In this document: one piece after another, positions 8,391-17,455 of the stretch | Numbering within the stretch: position 1 is the stretch's first letter | Layout: the number at the start of each line of letters is the position of its first letter | From: Clostridium tepidum | GTDB lineage: Bacteria > Bacillota > Clostridia > Clostridiales > Clostridiaceae | Length of the DNA stretch: 39,651 nt | Assembly: GCF_002008345.1 (NCBI RefSeq) | Contig: NZ_MRAE01000026.1 | Span: forward strand, 1-39,651 | Direction of reading: 5' to 3' | Notes under the pieces: model-generated | Told to the model about the DNA's origin: nothing | Seen by the model: only the letters and a program-made list of their open reading frames with translations | Database searches by the model: none | Program-made: the position numbers and the translations under genes

Positions 8391-9497
8391 ATGAAAATTA
8401 AAATTTGTCATATATCTACAGCGCATCCTACATTTGATACTAGAATATATTATAAAGAATGTAGGACTATTGCAAAAAATGAGTATGATATATATTTGTT
8501 AATAGCAAATGATAAAGATGAAATAGTAGATGACGTAAAAATAGTTCATCTTCCAAAGAAAAATGGTAGGTTTTATAGGTTCTTTAAAAAGAGAAAAATA
8601 GCTTTTAAAAAAGCCGTAGAAATTGATGCAGATATATATCATTTTCATGATCCTGAATTGATACCTGTAGGGATAAAATTAAAGAAATTAGGTAAGAAGG
8701 TTATATATGATGTGCATGAGGATGTACCTAAGCAGATATTAACTAAAGAATGGTTAAAAAGTGATATTATAAGAAAAATAGTATCTAACATATTTAATAA
8801 ATATGAAAAAAAGGCATCAAATAATTTTGATAAAATAGTGTGTGTTTCAGAAGATATTGCAAATAACTTTGATAAGAATAAAACAGTAATAATTAGAAAT
8901 TTTCCTGTTATTTCAGATATTGACTCTATAAAACCTATAGATATAGAAAAGAAATTACCTGTGGTGATATATGCTGGTGGATTGACTAAAATAAGAGGAA
9001 TAAAAGAAGTTATTGATGCAATGGAACTTTTAAATGGAAAAGTTAAGTTATGGCTTTTAGGGAAATGGGAAAATAAAAATTATGAAGAAGAGTGCATGAG
9101 GTCAAAGGGATGGAAATATGTGGAATATTTTGGACTAATACCGCAAAAGCAGGCATATTCTTATATGAAAAAAGCAGATATTGGGATAGTTAATTTTTGG
9201 CCTGTAGATAATCATATATCGGCATTACCTAATAAACCATTTGAATATATGGCTTGTGAATTACCTATGATTATGTCAGATTTTGAATATTGGAATTGTG
9301 TATTTAAAGACTGTTTTTTAGGAATAGATCCTAAAAATCCTGAAGATATATCTAAAAAAATACAAAAATTATTGCATGATAAAAATTTAATGAAACAATT
9401 AGGGCAAAACGGCAGAAATTTTGTTTTAAAAAAGTATTCATGGGAGAGTGAAGGTAAGACACTTTTAAATACTTATAAGGAACTGAAAAATCATTAA
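8391..9497 (+). CDS. GT-B glycosyltransferase, GT4-like
   Basis: 368 residues. The N-terminal domain opens with KICHISTAHPTFDTRIYYKE, typical of GT4 enzymes, and carries HFHDPELIP (about 84-92) and YDVHEDVP. The C-terminal nucleotide-sugar domain carries the VIYAGGL, LLGKWENKNY and PFEYMACELP blocks, the latter near the expected donor-binding Glu region. It is a cytosolic, membrane-associated enzyme that would add one sugar to the lipid-linked repeat unit. It has an AGAGAGGAAA ribosome site and is tightly spaced with its neighbours (19 and 29 bp), so it belongs to the same transcript. Donor and acceptor cannot be told from sequence. Confidence 0.86.
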   Translation: MKIKICHISTAHPTFDTRIYYKECRTIAKNEYDIYLLIANDKDEIVDDVKIVHLPKKNGRFYRFFKKRKIAFKKAVEIDADIYHFHDPELIPVGIKLKKLGKKVIYDVHEDVPKQILTKEWLKSDIIRKIVSNIFNKYEKKASNNFDKIVCVSEDIANNFDKNKTVIIRNFPVISDIDSIKPIDIEKKLPVVIYAGGLTKIRGIKEVIDAMELLNGKVKLWLLGKWENKNYEEECMRSKGWKYVEYFGLIPQKQAYSYMKKADIGIVNFWPVDNHISALPNKPFEYMACELPMIMSDFEYWNCVFKDCFLGIDPKNPEDISKKIQKLLHDKNLMKQLGQNGRNFVLKKYSWESEGKTLLNTYKELKNH

Positions 9498-9526
9498 TGT
9501 GTTATTAATTTTGGAGGAGATAGTTT

Positions 9527-10588
9527 ATGAAAATATTAACTGTAGTTGGTGCACGTCCTCAGTTTATAAAGGCAGCTGCTGTATCTAATATAATAAGAAA
9601 AGAACATCAAGAAATATTAGTTCATACGGGTCAACATTATGATGAAAATATGTCTAAAATATTTTTTGAAGAGTTACAAATACCTAAGCCAGATTATAAT
9701 TTAGAAATAGGTTCTGGAAATCATGGTGAGCAAACTGGAAAAATGCTTATAGATTTAGAAAAAATATATTTAAAAGAAAACCCAGATTTAGTATTAGTGT
9801 ATGGTGATACTAATTCTACATTAGCTGGGGCTTTATGTGCAAGTAAATTGTTAATACCCGTAGCTCATATAGAAGCTGGACTTAGAAGTTTTAATATGAA
9901 TATGCCAGAAGAACAAAATAGAATCCTTACAGATCATATATCTAAATTATTATTTGTTCCTACAGTTACAGCAAGAGATAATCTTCATAATGAAGGTATT
10001 AATCAAAATGTTTATAATGTAGGAGATGTGATGTTTGATGCCGTATTACATTTTAAAAAACTAGCAAAAGAAAAAGAAAGTATATTAAATAAAATTTCTA
10101 TAAAACCTGGAGAATATATTTTAACAACGATACATAGAGCAGAAAACACTAATGATATAAATAGATTAAAGAGTATAATAGAAGCGTTAAATGAAAGTGG
10201 GAAAATAATAGTATTACCACTTCATCCAAGAACAAAAAAATATATAGAAGATTATAATTTACAGTTTGGTAATAATATAAAATTGATAGGACCAGTAGGC
10301 TATCTTGATATGATTTCTTTAGAGATGAACTCTCAAAAAATAGTTACTGATAGTGGTGGTGTTCAAAAGGAAGCTTTCTTTATGAAAAAACCATGTATAA
10401 CTATGAGAGATGAAACAGAATGGATAGAAACTGTTGAAAGTGGATGGAATATAGTAGTTGGAACTGATAAAAATAAAATTTTAAATTCCATATTAAATTT
10501 TCAACCTAATGGGTATCAAAAGAGCATTTTTGGGGATGGAAAAGCTTCTTATAAAATTTTAGATATAATAAATAATGTATTTAAATAG
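9527..10588 (+). CDS. wecB: Non-hydrolysing UDP-sugar 2-epimerase, WbpI-type
   Basis: 353 residues, the normal length. Motifs include GARPQFIKAAA (7-17), HTGQHYDENMS, VYGDTNST, HIEAGLRSFNMNMPEEQNR and a C-terminal DSGGVQKEA. The enzyme family inverts C2 of UDP-GlcNAc or its 2,3-diacetamido uronic acid. The GARPQFIKA opening, rather than GTRPEAIKM of classical WecB/MnaA, resembles WbpI-type epimerases that make UDP-ManNAc(3NAc)A. That fits the WbpA-, WbpB- and WbpD-like genes upstream. GGAGGAG precedes the ATG. The family assignment is firm, and the WbpI subtype is an inference from motif and context. It could also supply ManNAc for the TagA-like transferase at 24072. Confidence 0.9.
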   Translation: MKILTVVGARPQFIKAAAVSNIIRKEHQEILVHTGQHYDENMSKIFFEELQIPKPDYNLEIGSGNHGEQTGKMLIDLEKIYLKENPDLVLVYGDTNSTLAGALCASKLLIPVAHIEAGLRSFNMNMPEEQNRILTDHISKLLFVPTVTARDNLHNEGINQNVYNVGDVMFDAVLHFKKLAKEKESILNKISIKPGEYILTTIHRAENTNDINRLKSIIEALNESGKIIVLPLHPRTKKYIEDYNLQFGNNIKLIGPVGYLDMISLEMNSQKIVTDSGGVQKEAFFMKKPCITMRDETEWIETVESGWNIVVGTDKNKILNSILNFQPNGYQKSIFGDGKASYKILDIINNVFK

Positions 10589-10608
10589 ATACACAGGAGT
10601 TGTATGTT

Positions 10609-11946
10609 ATGGATAAAAAACGTAAAAATTTATATTTAATATCTACTAGTATAGTTTGTTTACTTCTAATTATATCATCTGTTTTATATAAATTGAGTTT
10701 AATTAAAAAAGAAAGTAGTAATAGTGATTATGATTTTTTTAAGGATAAAACAATAGTTAGAGTTTGGTTGCCTAAAGATAGAGTTTCAAATACAAGAGAA
10801 TACCAAGCCCAAAAATTCAATGAAAAACATAAAGATATTTATATTATGTTAAGTTTATATGATAATAGAGATTATGATAATGTATTAAAAACTGCTTTAG
10901 CAGCAGAAAAAGGGCCAGATATAATGATGTATGGTTTTTTCGAGCTAATTAAAGATGACTATATTAAAAAGTTAGATAATATAGATAATATGAAATCAGA
11001 GGATTTTGTATATTTTAATGGAGATCCTATTGGTGTAAGATTAAGTGAAGAAAATGTGAAATTTATATGGAATAAGGAAATATTTAAAAAGGTTGGGCTT
11101 GATCCTAATAAACCACCACAAAATTGGGATGAATTAATAGAATATAGTAGAAAAATAAAAAAACAATTTCCCAATATAGTGCCATTCCAATTTCCAATTA
11201 TAGAATATGAAGATTTTAAACAATCTATAGGTGAACCAAGTGTTAATTTAGACAATATATATACGTCATTTTGGGATTATAAAAATGGTGAGTACAAATT
11301 TGATTCATCTAAAAATATTTTAGATATATATAATAAATTATATAAGGAAAATTTGTTAGATGATGAATTTGATAAAAAAAGTAAAAAGGATATAAGAACA
11401 AATTTTTATCAAGGTAATGTAGCAATGCAATTATCTACTTTTGAAGATAAAGGATATTTTTCTAATATAATACCTTTAAATTTTGACGTAGGTATAAGCA
11501 ATTTGCCTAAATTTGAAGAATCTAATGAAGATAAACAATATTATTTATCTAATTCAAATTTTTTATGCATTAACAATTATATAATGAAAAAAAGCATAAA
11601 AGAACAAAATGCAGTAAAGGAAGTTTTTCAGTGGCTAGTGTCAGAAGATACTAATAAAGAAATTTTGAATACTAGAATGGCAATATCTCCTACTATAAAA
11701 GAAACACAGATTAAAAATGATATTTATAAAGAATACAATGAAGTTTCAAATTTTAAAACCGAGGTATTAGATCCATCAATATTTATATCTAGGGATTCAG
11801 CAAGAACGATAAAACTTTCTGTAGATGCCATTAAAGGTAATAAACCAATAAATGAAGTCATAAAAGAGCTTAATTATGCTTATAAGGAATATTGTGAGTT
11901 AACTCAAAAATATAGAAAAATACAATTAAATGTATTTAAAAAATAA
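10609..11946 (+). CDS. Membrane-anchored solute-binding-like protein (ABC sugar-binding fold) in the polysaccharide cluster
   Basis: 445 residues starting at ATG 10609, with AGGAG (10595-10599) 9 nt upstream. An upstream in-frame TTG touches that site and is unlikely. A basic N-terminus (KKRKN) and one hydrophobic stretch (about 8-25) form a signal anchor; no lipobox Cys is seen. The rest resembles family-1 extracellular sugar-binding proteins: VRVWLPKDR, then QKFNEKHKDIYI, AAEKGPDIMMYG, and PQNWDELIEYSRKIKKQFP. No permease or ATPase genes accompany it, which is unusual. It may bind the growing or exported polymer outside the cell, or act in chain-length control or sensing. The fold call is fairly confident and the function is unknown. 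Confidence 0.72.
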   Translation: MDKKRKNLYLISTSIVCLLLIISSVLYKLSLIKKESSNSDYDFFKDKTIVRVWLPKDRVSNTREYQAQKFNEKHKDIYIMLSLYDNRDYDNVLKTALAAEKGPDIMMYGFFELIKDDYIKKLDNIDNMKSEDFVYFNGDPIGVRLSEENVKFIWNKEIFKKVGLDPNKPPQNWDELIEYSRKIKKQFPNIVPFQFPIIEYEDFKQSIGEPSVNLDNIYTSFWDYKNGEYKFDSSKNILDIYNKLYKENLLDDEFDKKSKKDIRTNFYQGNVAMQLSTFEDKGYFSNIIPLNFDVGISNLPKFEESNEDKQYYLSNSNFLCINNYIMKKSIKEQNAVKEVFQWLVSEDTNKEILNTRMAISPTIKETQIKNDIYKEYNEVSNFKTEVLDPSIFISRDSARTIKLSVDAIKGNKPINEVIKELNYAYKEYCELTQKYRKIQLNVFKK

Positions 11947-11976
11947 AGTTTAAAAGTTTAATAAGGAGTAATAAAA

Positions 11977-13404
11977 ATGAAATATTACTTACAAAGAATA
12001 TTACAGTATAATAGAAAAATATTTTTATGTAGTTTTTTTATATCTTTTATAATAGCTGTTTTGAATATTAGTGGAAATAGTAAAAAAGATATTTTTATGT
12101 TATTTATTGCTACTTTTTTGCTATTAAATGAAGTATACTTGTCTTTTAAAGATATAAAAACATCAATATTATTATTTTTAGTTTCTTTACCATTTTTCGT
12201 TACAGCACGTAAATTTGTTCAAATAGACTTTTTTATATTTAAAGTATCATTTGAAACTATATATATAAGTATTATTTTTATATATAATATAAAAAATATT
12301 TTTATTAATATAAAACATAAATTGAAAAATTGTGATAAAATCACATTTAAATTTTACATATTAATAGCCATATTTTTATTATTCGTATATAATTCAAATA
12401 TATATTCTGTTTATTTTTGGAAGAGTATGGCGGATACATACTTGGGTGTAGTTACACCAATTATGTTTATGTTAATTATAATAAGTATATTTGATCAAAA
12501 TGATATAAAAAAATTACTTTGTTCTGTAATTTTTAGCGTTAATTTAAGTTGTTTATATGGATTTGTACAAATATTTAAAGATGGTATATCTTTACATAAT
12601 GTAAATAAAAATAGGGCTTTGCTAACATTTGGATATCACAATGTTAATATATTTGCAGGAATTTTAGTTACTGTTATGCCTTTTGTATTAGAATATATTT
12701 TATATAATAAAAAAAGCAAATCTGAAAAAAATTTTTTCTATATTTCTTTATTTATACAAACTACAGCATTATTAATAACTTTTACTAGGGGAGCTTGGTT
12801 AAGTGCGATTATAGCTTTATTTTTAATTTTAATAAGTAAAAAATATAAAAAATTAGTAATAGTTATGGTAGTTATAGGAACAATATTAATTAAACCAGCA
12901 ATGTCATTTATATTAACTAGAGGTAATAATGTATCCAGTTTTTTAGAAAATGAATCTTCAATAGCTAGAATTCAGTCTATATATACAGATGCTAGAATTA
13001 TTAAAGATTATCCATTTGGGGTAGGAATGAGTAGTTTCCCTGAATATTATAAGGAATTTGCAACTAGAGGATATTTAATGATGCCAGAAGAATTAAGATG
13101 GAAAGTTAAGGCAGCACATTATATGCTTGAACATGCACATAATTTAATATTGCAAATAGGAGTAGAATTTGGATTAATTTCTTTATTAATATATATGTTG
13201 ATTATTTTAAACAGATTAAAGATTGCTTTTAAAGATTATAGTAAGAATAGAAGTTTAGTTATATCATTGGTAACATATCTTATTTTTTCCACTTTAACTG
13301 GAAATGAATTCAATCATAAAGGTGTAATAACGGGTACAATTATAATATTTTTAGTATTAGGATTAATTGAAATTAATAATTGTAAAGTTCCTATAAATAA
13401 TTAG
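11977..13404 (+). CDS. Polytopic O-antigen polymerase/ligase-like protein (Wzy_C type), copy 1
   Basis: 475 residues with about 10-12 hydrophobic segments. The central LITFTRGAWLSAIIALFLIL region and the later HAHNLILQIGVEFGLISLL region match the conserved parts of the O-antigen ligase/Wzy_C family. Between them lies the usual extracytoplasmic loop (FPEYYKEFATRGY). Such proteins join lipid-linked repeat units outside the membrane or move the finished chain to an acceptor. A second member of the family lies at 17456, so one may polymerise and the other ligate. It starts 30 bp after the solute-binding gene, with AAGGAG upstream, in the same run. Confidence 0.82.
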   Translation: MKYYLQRILQYNRKIFLCSFFISFIIAVLNISGNSKKDIFMLFIATFLLLNEVYLSFKDIKTSILLFLVSLPFFVTARKFVQIDFFIFKVSFETIYISIIFIYNIKNIFINIKHKLKNCDKITFKFYILIAIFLLFVYNSNIYSVYFWKSMADTYLGVVTPIMFMLIIISIFDQNDIKKLLCSVIFSVNLSCLYGFVQIFKDGISLHNVNKNRALLTFGYHNVNIFAGILVTVMPFVLEYILYNKKSKSEKNFFYISLFIQTTALLITFTRGAWLSAIIALFLILISKKYKKLVIVMVVIGTILIKPAMSFILTRGNNVSSFLENESSIARIQSIYTDARIIKDYPFGVGMSSFPEYYKEFATRGYLMMPEELRWKVKAAHYMLEHAHNLILQIGVEFGLISLLIYMLIILNRLKIAFKDYSKNRSLVISLVTYLIFSTLTGNEFNHKGVITGTIIIFLVLGLIEINNCKVPINN

Positions 13405-13421
13405 TCAGAGGATGTGAAGTT

Positions 13422-14456
13422 ATGGACAGATCGCAGGTTACAACAGTTTCAGTTGTTATTCCTTGTAAAAATGAAGTAGGATATATAGAAAAATGTTTAG
13501 ATTCTTTTGTTAATCAAAATTATCCTAAAGAATTATATGAAGTTTTAATTTGTGATGGTATGTCTACAGATGGTACTCAAGACATAGTTAAAAAATATGA
13601 ACGAAATTACAAAAATGTAAAGTTAGTATTAAATGAAGGAATAACCGCTCCTAAAGGAATGAACTTAGGTATAAAGAATAGTACGGCAGATGTGATTATT
13701 ATATTTGGAGCACATGCTTATGCAGATAAAGATTTTATTAAAAAAAATATAGAATTCCTATCAAAGGATTCAAATATAGGATGTGTTGGAGGACCAATAC
13801 AAACATTAAACAATTCTAATAAAGGAAAAGCTATAGCATTAGCTATGAGTTCTCCGTTTGGAGTCGGCAATGCTTTATTTAGATTTGCTAAAAAAGAAAC
13901 ATTTGTAGATACAGTTGCATTTGGAGCATATAGAAGAAGTGTTTTAGATGAAATAGGATATTTTGATGAAGAACTTGTTAGAAATCAGGATGATGAAATA
14001 AATTATAGAGTTATTAAAAATGGATATAAAATATTGCTCTCTCCAGAAATTAAATCTTCTTATTATAGTAGGGATTCTTTGAAAAAATTATGGAGACAAT
14101 ATTTTCAATATGGATTTTGGAAAGTAAAAGTTATGCAAAAGCATGGTAAAACTGCGTCTATAAGACATTTGGTACCTATGACTTTTGTATTAACTAATAT
14201 ATTAGGATTTTTATTAGGAATGTTTTTTAAGCCTATTTTTATTTTATGGGTTATAGAATTACTGACTTATTTATTAAGTGATTTAATATTTTCTTTTAAA
14301 GTCAGTAAAGATGAAAAAGGTGTGTTGAAATATATACCAATAATTTTCCCAATATTGCATATTAGTTACGGTTTAGGGTTTTTACAAGGTTTATTAGTGT
14401 TTTACGTTATAAAATCTAAAAAATCTATAGAAAATAACAAAAAAATATCAAGATAA
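13422..14456 (+). CDS. Family 2 glycosyltransferase with C-terminal membrane segments
   Basis: 344 residues. The GT-A domain opens with VSVVIPCKNEVGYIEKCLDS and has the first Asp motif DGMSTDGT (about 47-54). ADVIIIFGAHAYAD and the NQDDEINYR block follow, the latter giving the acidic ED/QDDE-type acceptor motif. Three hydrophobic segments at the C-terminus (about 245-335) anchor it, as in ExoA-like enzymes. It is an inverting transferase working on lipid-linked acceptors at the inner membrane face. It begins 17 bp after the polymerase gene. The specific sugar is not predictable. Confidence 0.86.
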   Translation: MDRSQVTTVSVVIPCKNEVGYIEKCLDSFVNQNYPKELYEVLICDGMSTDGTQDIVKKYERNYKNVKLVLNEGITAPKGMNLGIKNSTADVIIIFGAHAYADKDFIKKNIEFLSKDSNIGCVGGPIQTLNNSNKGKAIALAMSSPFGVGNALFRFAKKETFVDTVAFGAYRRSVLDEIGYFDEELVRNQDDEINYRVIKNGYKILLSPEIKSSYYSRDSLKKLWRQYFQYGFWKVKVMQKHGKTASIRHLVPMTFVLTNILGFLLGMFFKPIFILWVIELLTYLLSDLIFSFKVSKDEKGVLKYIPIIFPILHISYGLGFLQGLLVFYVIKSKKSIENNKKISR

Positions 14457-14542
14457 ATTAAGAATTTTATACTTTTTATATAATTTTACATGACAATGAT
14501 TATAAATTGAAGAAAATATTGATTGTAAAAGGGGTTTTTAAG

Positions 14543-15736
14543 ATGAATATTTTAATTTTATCGCATATGTACCCTTCAACATTTAATAATATAGCTGGAA
14601 TTTTTGTACATAAACAAGTTAAAGAGTTGGTTTCTTTAGGGTGTAATGTTAAAGTTATTTCTCCTATACCTTGGGCTGGATTTCCTTTAAACAGGATAAG
14701 TAAAAAATGGAATAAATACTCTCGAGTTCCGTTAAAAGATAAAATAGATGGTATAGAGGTTTATTATCCTAGATATATAGAATTTCCTAAGGGATATTCA
14801 TTTCATAAATCAGGACAAAGAATGTATAAAGGTGTAAAAGAATTGGCTTATGAATTACATAAGAAATTTAAATTTGATATTATACATTCAAATGTTGCAT
14901 TACCAGATGGATATTGTGGAATGTTATTAAGTAAAAACTTTAATATACCACATGTTATAACTATACATGGACAGGATTTTCAAAACACTATAAGTAAAAG
15001 TGAAGTTCTAAGAAATAGGGTTTTTGAAGTATTGAATTCTGGAGATCAAATAATAACAGTAAGTAATAAATTAAAAAATATAGTTAAAGATTATTCTATT
15101 TATAAAAAAATTCAAGTTATAAATAATGGAGTAGATATTAATGAAATTATAGAAAATGAACATGTACCTAGTATGGAATTTCCTAATATAGATATATTAA
15201 GCGTATCTAATCTCATAAAAACAAAAGGAATTGATATTAACATAAAAGCTATGAGTAAGTTAGTAAAAAAATATCCTAACTTAAACTATTATATAATTGG
15301 AGATGGAGTTGAAAGATTAAATTTAAATAAACTTGTAGAAAAATATAATTTGCAGGAAAATGTATTTTTTTTAGGTAAGGTGGAACATGAAAAGGTTATG
15401 AAATATATGAAACATTGTAAGATTTTTTCTTTGCCAAGTTGGAAAGAAGGATTTGGAGTGGTTTATGTAGAAGCTATGGTTCAAGGTATACCAGTTATAG
15501 GAATAAAGGGTGAAGGGATAGAAGATGTAATACAACATGGAAAAAATGGATTTTTAGTAGAGGCTAATAATGTGGAAAATTTAGTTGATATAATAGATAA
15601 TTTACTAACAAATAAAGATATTTCAGATGATATTGGTAAAAATGCTAAAAAAACTATTATAGAAGGATTTACATGGAAACATAATGCACAAAAAACATTT
15701 AAATTATATGAAAGTGTTATTAATAAAAAAATATAA
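14543..15736 (+). CDS. GT4 family glycosyltransferase
   Basis: 397 residues from ATG 14543, which has AAAAGGGG (14527-14534) at good spacing. A TTG 36 nt upstream has no such site. The start MNILILSHMYPSTFNNIAGI is typical of GT4, as are HSNVALPDGYCGML, HVITIHGQDF and VSNLIKTKGID in the middle. The donor-site block SLPSWKEGFGVVYVEAMVQG carries the E-x7-E motif of retaining GT4 enzymes. It is likely cytosolic and adds one residue of the repeat unit. It is followed by the gene for the frameshifted secreted epimerase. Confidence 0.88.
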   Translation: MNILILSHMYPSTFNNIAGIFVHKQVKELVSLGCNVKVISPIPWAGFPLNRISKKWNKYSRVPLKDKIDGIEVYYPRYIEFPKGYSFHKSGQRMYKGVKELAYELHKKFKFDIIHSNVALPDGYCGMLLSKNFNIPHVITIHGQDFQNTISKSEVLRNRVFEVLNSGDQIITVSNKLKNIVKDYSIYKKIQVINNGVDINEIIENEHVPSMEFPNIDILSVSNLIKTKGIDINIKAMSKLVKKYPNLNYYIIGDGVERLNLNKLVEKYNLQENVFFLGKVEHEKVMKYMKHCKIFSLPSWKEGFGVVYVEAMVQGIPVIGIKGEGIEDVIQHGKNGFLVEANNVENLVDIIDNLLTNKDISDDIGKNAKKTIIEGFTWKHNAQKTFKLYESVINKKI

Positions 15737-15805
15737 TATTTAATATTTGGGGGTGGGGAAGTTGAAAATAATAAAAAAAATTTAGTATACATACTAATTT
15801 TAAAT

Positions 15806-17071
15806 TTGTTATTTGTTAGTATGATTGTAACAAATAATAGAGCGTATGTTAAGTATAATAATCAAGATCTTGTAAATGATGCTATTTCAAGATTTCCAAA
15901 AGAGGCTAGGGATTTTAATTTATTTTTAGCTGATTATCAGTCATTTGGCGATTATTTAAACTATGGCAATAATAAAGAGATATTATTTAATTTTAAAGAA
16001 TTAAAATTTGATAATGAAGGTATGCCTAAAGTAAAATATGGTGAAGGATATTATTATAATCCTGTAACTTTGGCACAGTATTCTCTTGCTGTATATGGTG
16101 AATATCTAAAAGGTGAAAATACTAAAGAAAATTTTTTGAAAATTGCAGATAAATTATTAACACTTCAAGACAGTAGAGGTGGATTTTTGTACAATTTTCA
16201 ATGGAGATATTATTTAAATAATTATGATTATAAACCAGGATGGGTTTCAGGAATGGCGCAAGGACAAGCATTAAGTGTTCTGGCAAGAGCATATAAAATT
16301 ACTGGAAATAAGAAGTATTTAGAAGCAGGAAATAAAGCCTTAAATTTTCTTATAACACCTATTTCTAAGGGAGGAGTAATGGCTAATCTGGGCAGTTTAT
16401 CATCTTCCTTGAAAAATAATATAATATTTGAAGAGTATATATCAGATGTCCCTACATATACTCTTAATGTATTTATGTTTAGTTTGCTTGGGTTATATGA
16501 TTGGGCAAATGTTGATGATAGCAATAAAAAAAATACTGCAGAAAAGTATTTTAATGAAGGGATTAAATCTTTAAAACAAATATTAAAGTATTATGATATA
16601 GGTGGATTTACATGTTATGATTTGGGGTATATAACTAAAAATAGAGAAAAACCACATATAGCTGTAAATTATCATGGAGTACATATATATCTTTTAAATG
16701 CTTTGTACTCAATAACTAATGATAGAGTATTATATGATTATTACAAACTTTGGAAGGCTTATGTAGATACTACTGAAGTTGATAGAATAAGTGGTGTAAA
16801 TAGATATGAGACTAATGCTAATATTTCCAAAGAATTTACTAAAGAAGGTATTAATACAATTATTTTAGCTAGTGGAGAAAACTATGCAGATGCTTTAAGT
16901 GCTGTTCCTTTGGCAAGTAAAAATAAATGGCCTATATTATTAGCAGAAAGTAATAGTATAGATTCATTTACGATAAATGAAATTAAGAGATTAAATCCTA
17001 ATAAGATTATAGTGATAGGTGGGGAAGGAGCTATATCTCAAAAAGTATGCAATGATATAAAAAAAAATTAA
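15806..17071 (+). CDS. Secreted D-glucuronyl C5-epimerase-like protein with cell-wall-binding repeat (main frame of a frameshifted gene)
   Basis: This open frame has no good start. Translation upstream of 15806 continues with NNKKNLVYILILN, a signal-peptide start. A TTG at 15762 behind GGGGTGGGGAAG would read into it if the A8 run at 15773-15780 had nine A. The mature part resembles the C5-epimerase C-terminal domain family. It has YYNPVTLAQYSL, GWVSGMAQGQALSVLARAY, EEYISDVPTYTLNVFMFSLLG, and the YHGVHIYLLNALYSIT block containing the catalytic-site Tyr/His region. A CWB2 repeat follows from about 16783 (RISGVNRYETNANISKEF to VIGGEGAISQK). The frame ends in a second A run (A9 at 17059-17067). 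Removing one A joins it to the next fragment, giving about 545 residues. It would act on uronic acids of a polymer outside the cell. It may be a pseudogene, switchable, or a sequencing artefact. Confidence 0.75.
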   Translation: MLFVSMIVTNNRAYVKYNNQDLVNDAISRFPKEARDFNLFLADYQSFGDYLNYGNNKEILFNFKELKFDNEGMPKVKYGEGYYYNPVTLAQYSLAVYGEYLKGENTKENFLKIADKLLTLQDSRGGFLYNFQWRYYLNNYDYKPGWVSGMAQGQALSVLARAYKITGNKKYLEAGNKALNFLITPISKGGVMANLGSLSSSLKNNIIFEEYISDVPTYTLNVFMFSLLGLYDWANVDDSNKKNTAEKYFNEGIKSLKQILKYYDIGGFTCYDLGYITKNREKPHIAVNYHGVHIYLLNALYSITNDRVLYDYYKLWKAYVDTTEVDRISGVNRYETNANISKEFTKEGINTIILASGENYADALSAVPLASKNKWPILLAESNSIDSFTINEIKRLNPNKIIVIGGEGAISQKVCNDIKKN

Positions 17072-17072
17072 T

Positions 17073-17405
17073 AAAAGTATAGTTTTTGAGAGAATAGGTG
17101 GAAAAGATAGGTATGAAACGAATACTAAAGTTTTAAATAGATTTATTGATGAATTGGATTTATCAAAAGTTTATGTGGCAATTGGAGGTCCATCAAATAT
17201 GGACTATGCAGATTTACTATCTTGTGCTCCATTAGCTGCAATTAGTAAAAGTCCAATACTATTAGTTCCTACAACTAGACAAATTCCTAAAAGTTTAACA
17301 GATTTTGCTTATGATAACTTGGAAAACAATACAAATATAATTGCTATAGGAGGAAAAGCTATATTACCTAATTATAAAATAAATTCTATAGTTCCTGAAA
17401 AATAA
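17073..17405 (+). pseudogene. Frameshifted C-terminal CWB2 repeat of the secreted epimerase
   Basis: In the +1 frame after the A9 run the sequence continues VFERIGGKDRYETNTKVLN, then YVAIGGPSNMDYADLLSCAP and NIIAIGGKAILPNYK. This is a second cell-wall-binding repeat 2 module. It has no ATG and no ribosome site; the first possible start is a TTG at 17154, inside the module. It therefore makes sense only as the C-terminus of the preceding protein. CWB2 modules in clostridia bind anionic wall polysaccharide and usually occur in threes; only two are found here. Confidence 0.75.
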
Positions 17406-17455
17406 AAATAGTATATAATATTTTTATTAAATTCTGATTTAGGGAGAAACTAGTT

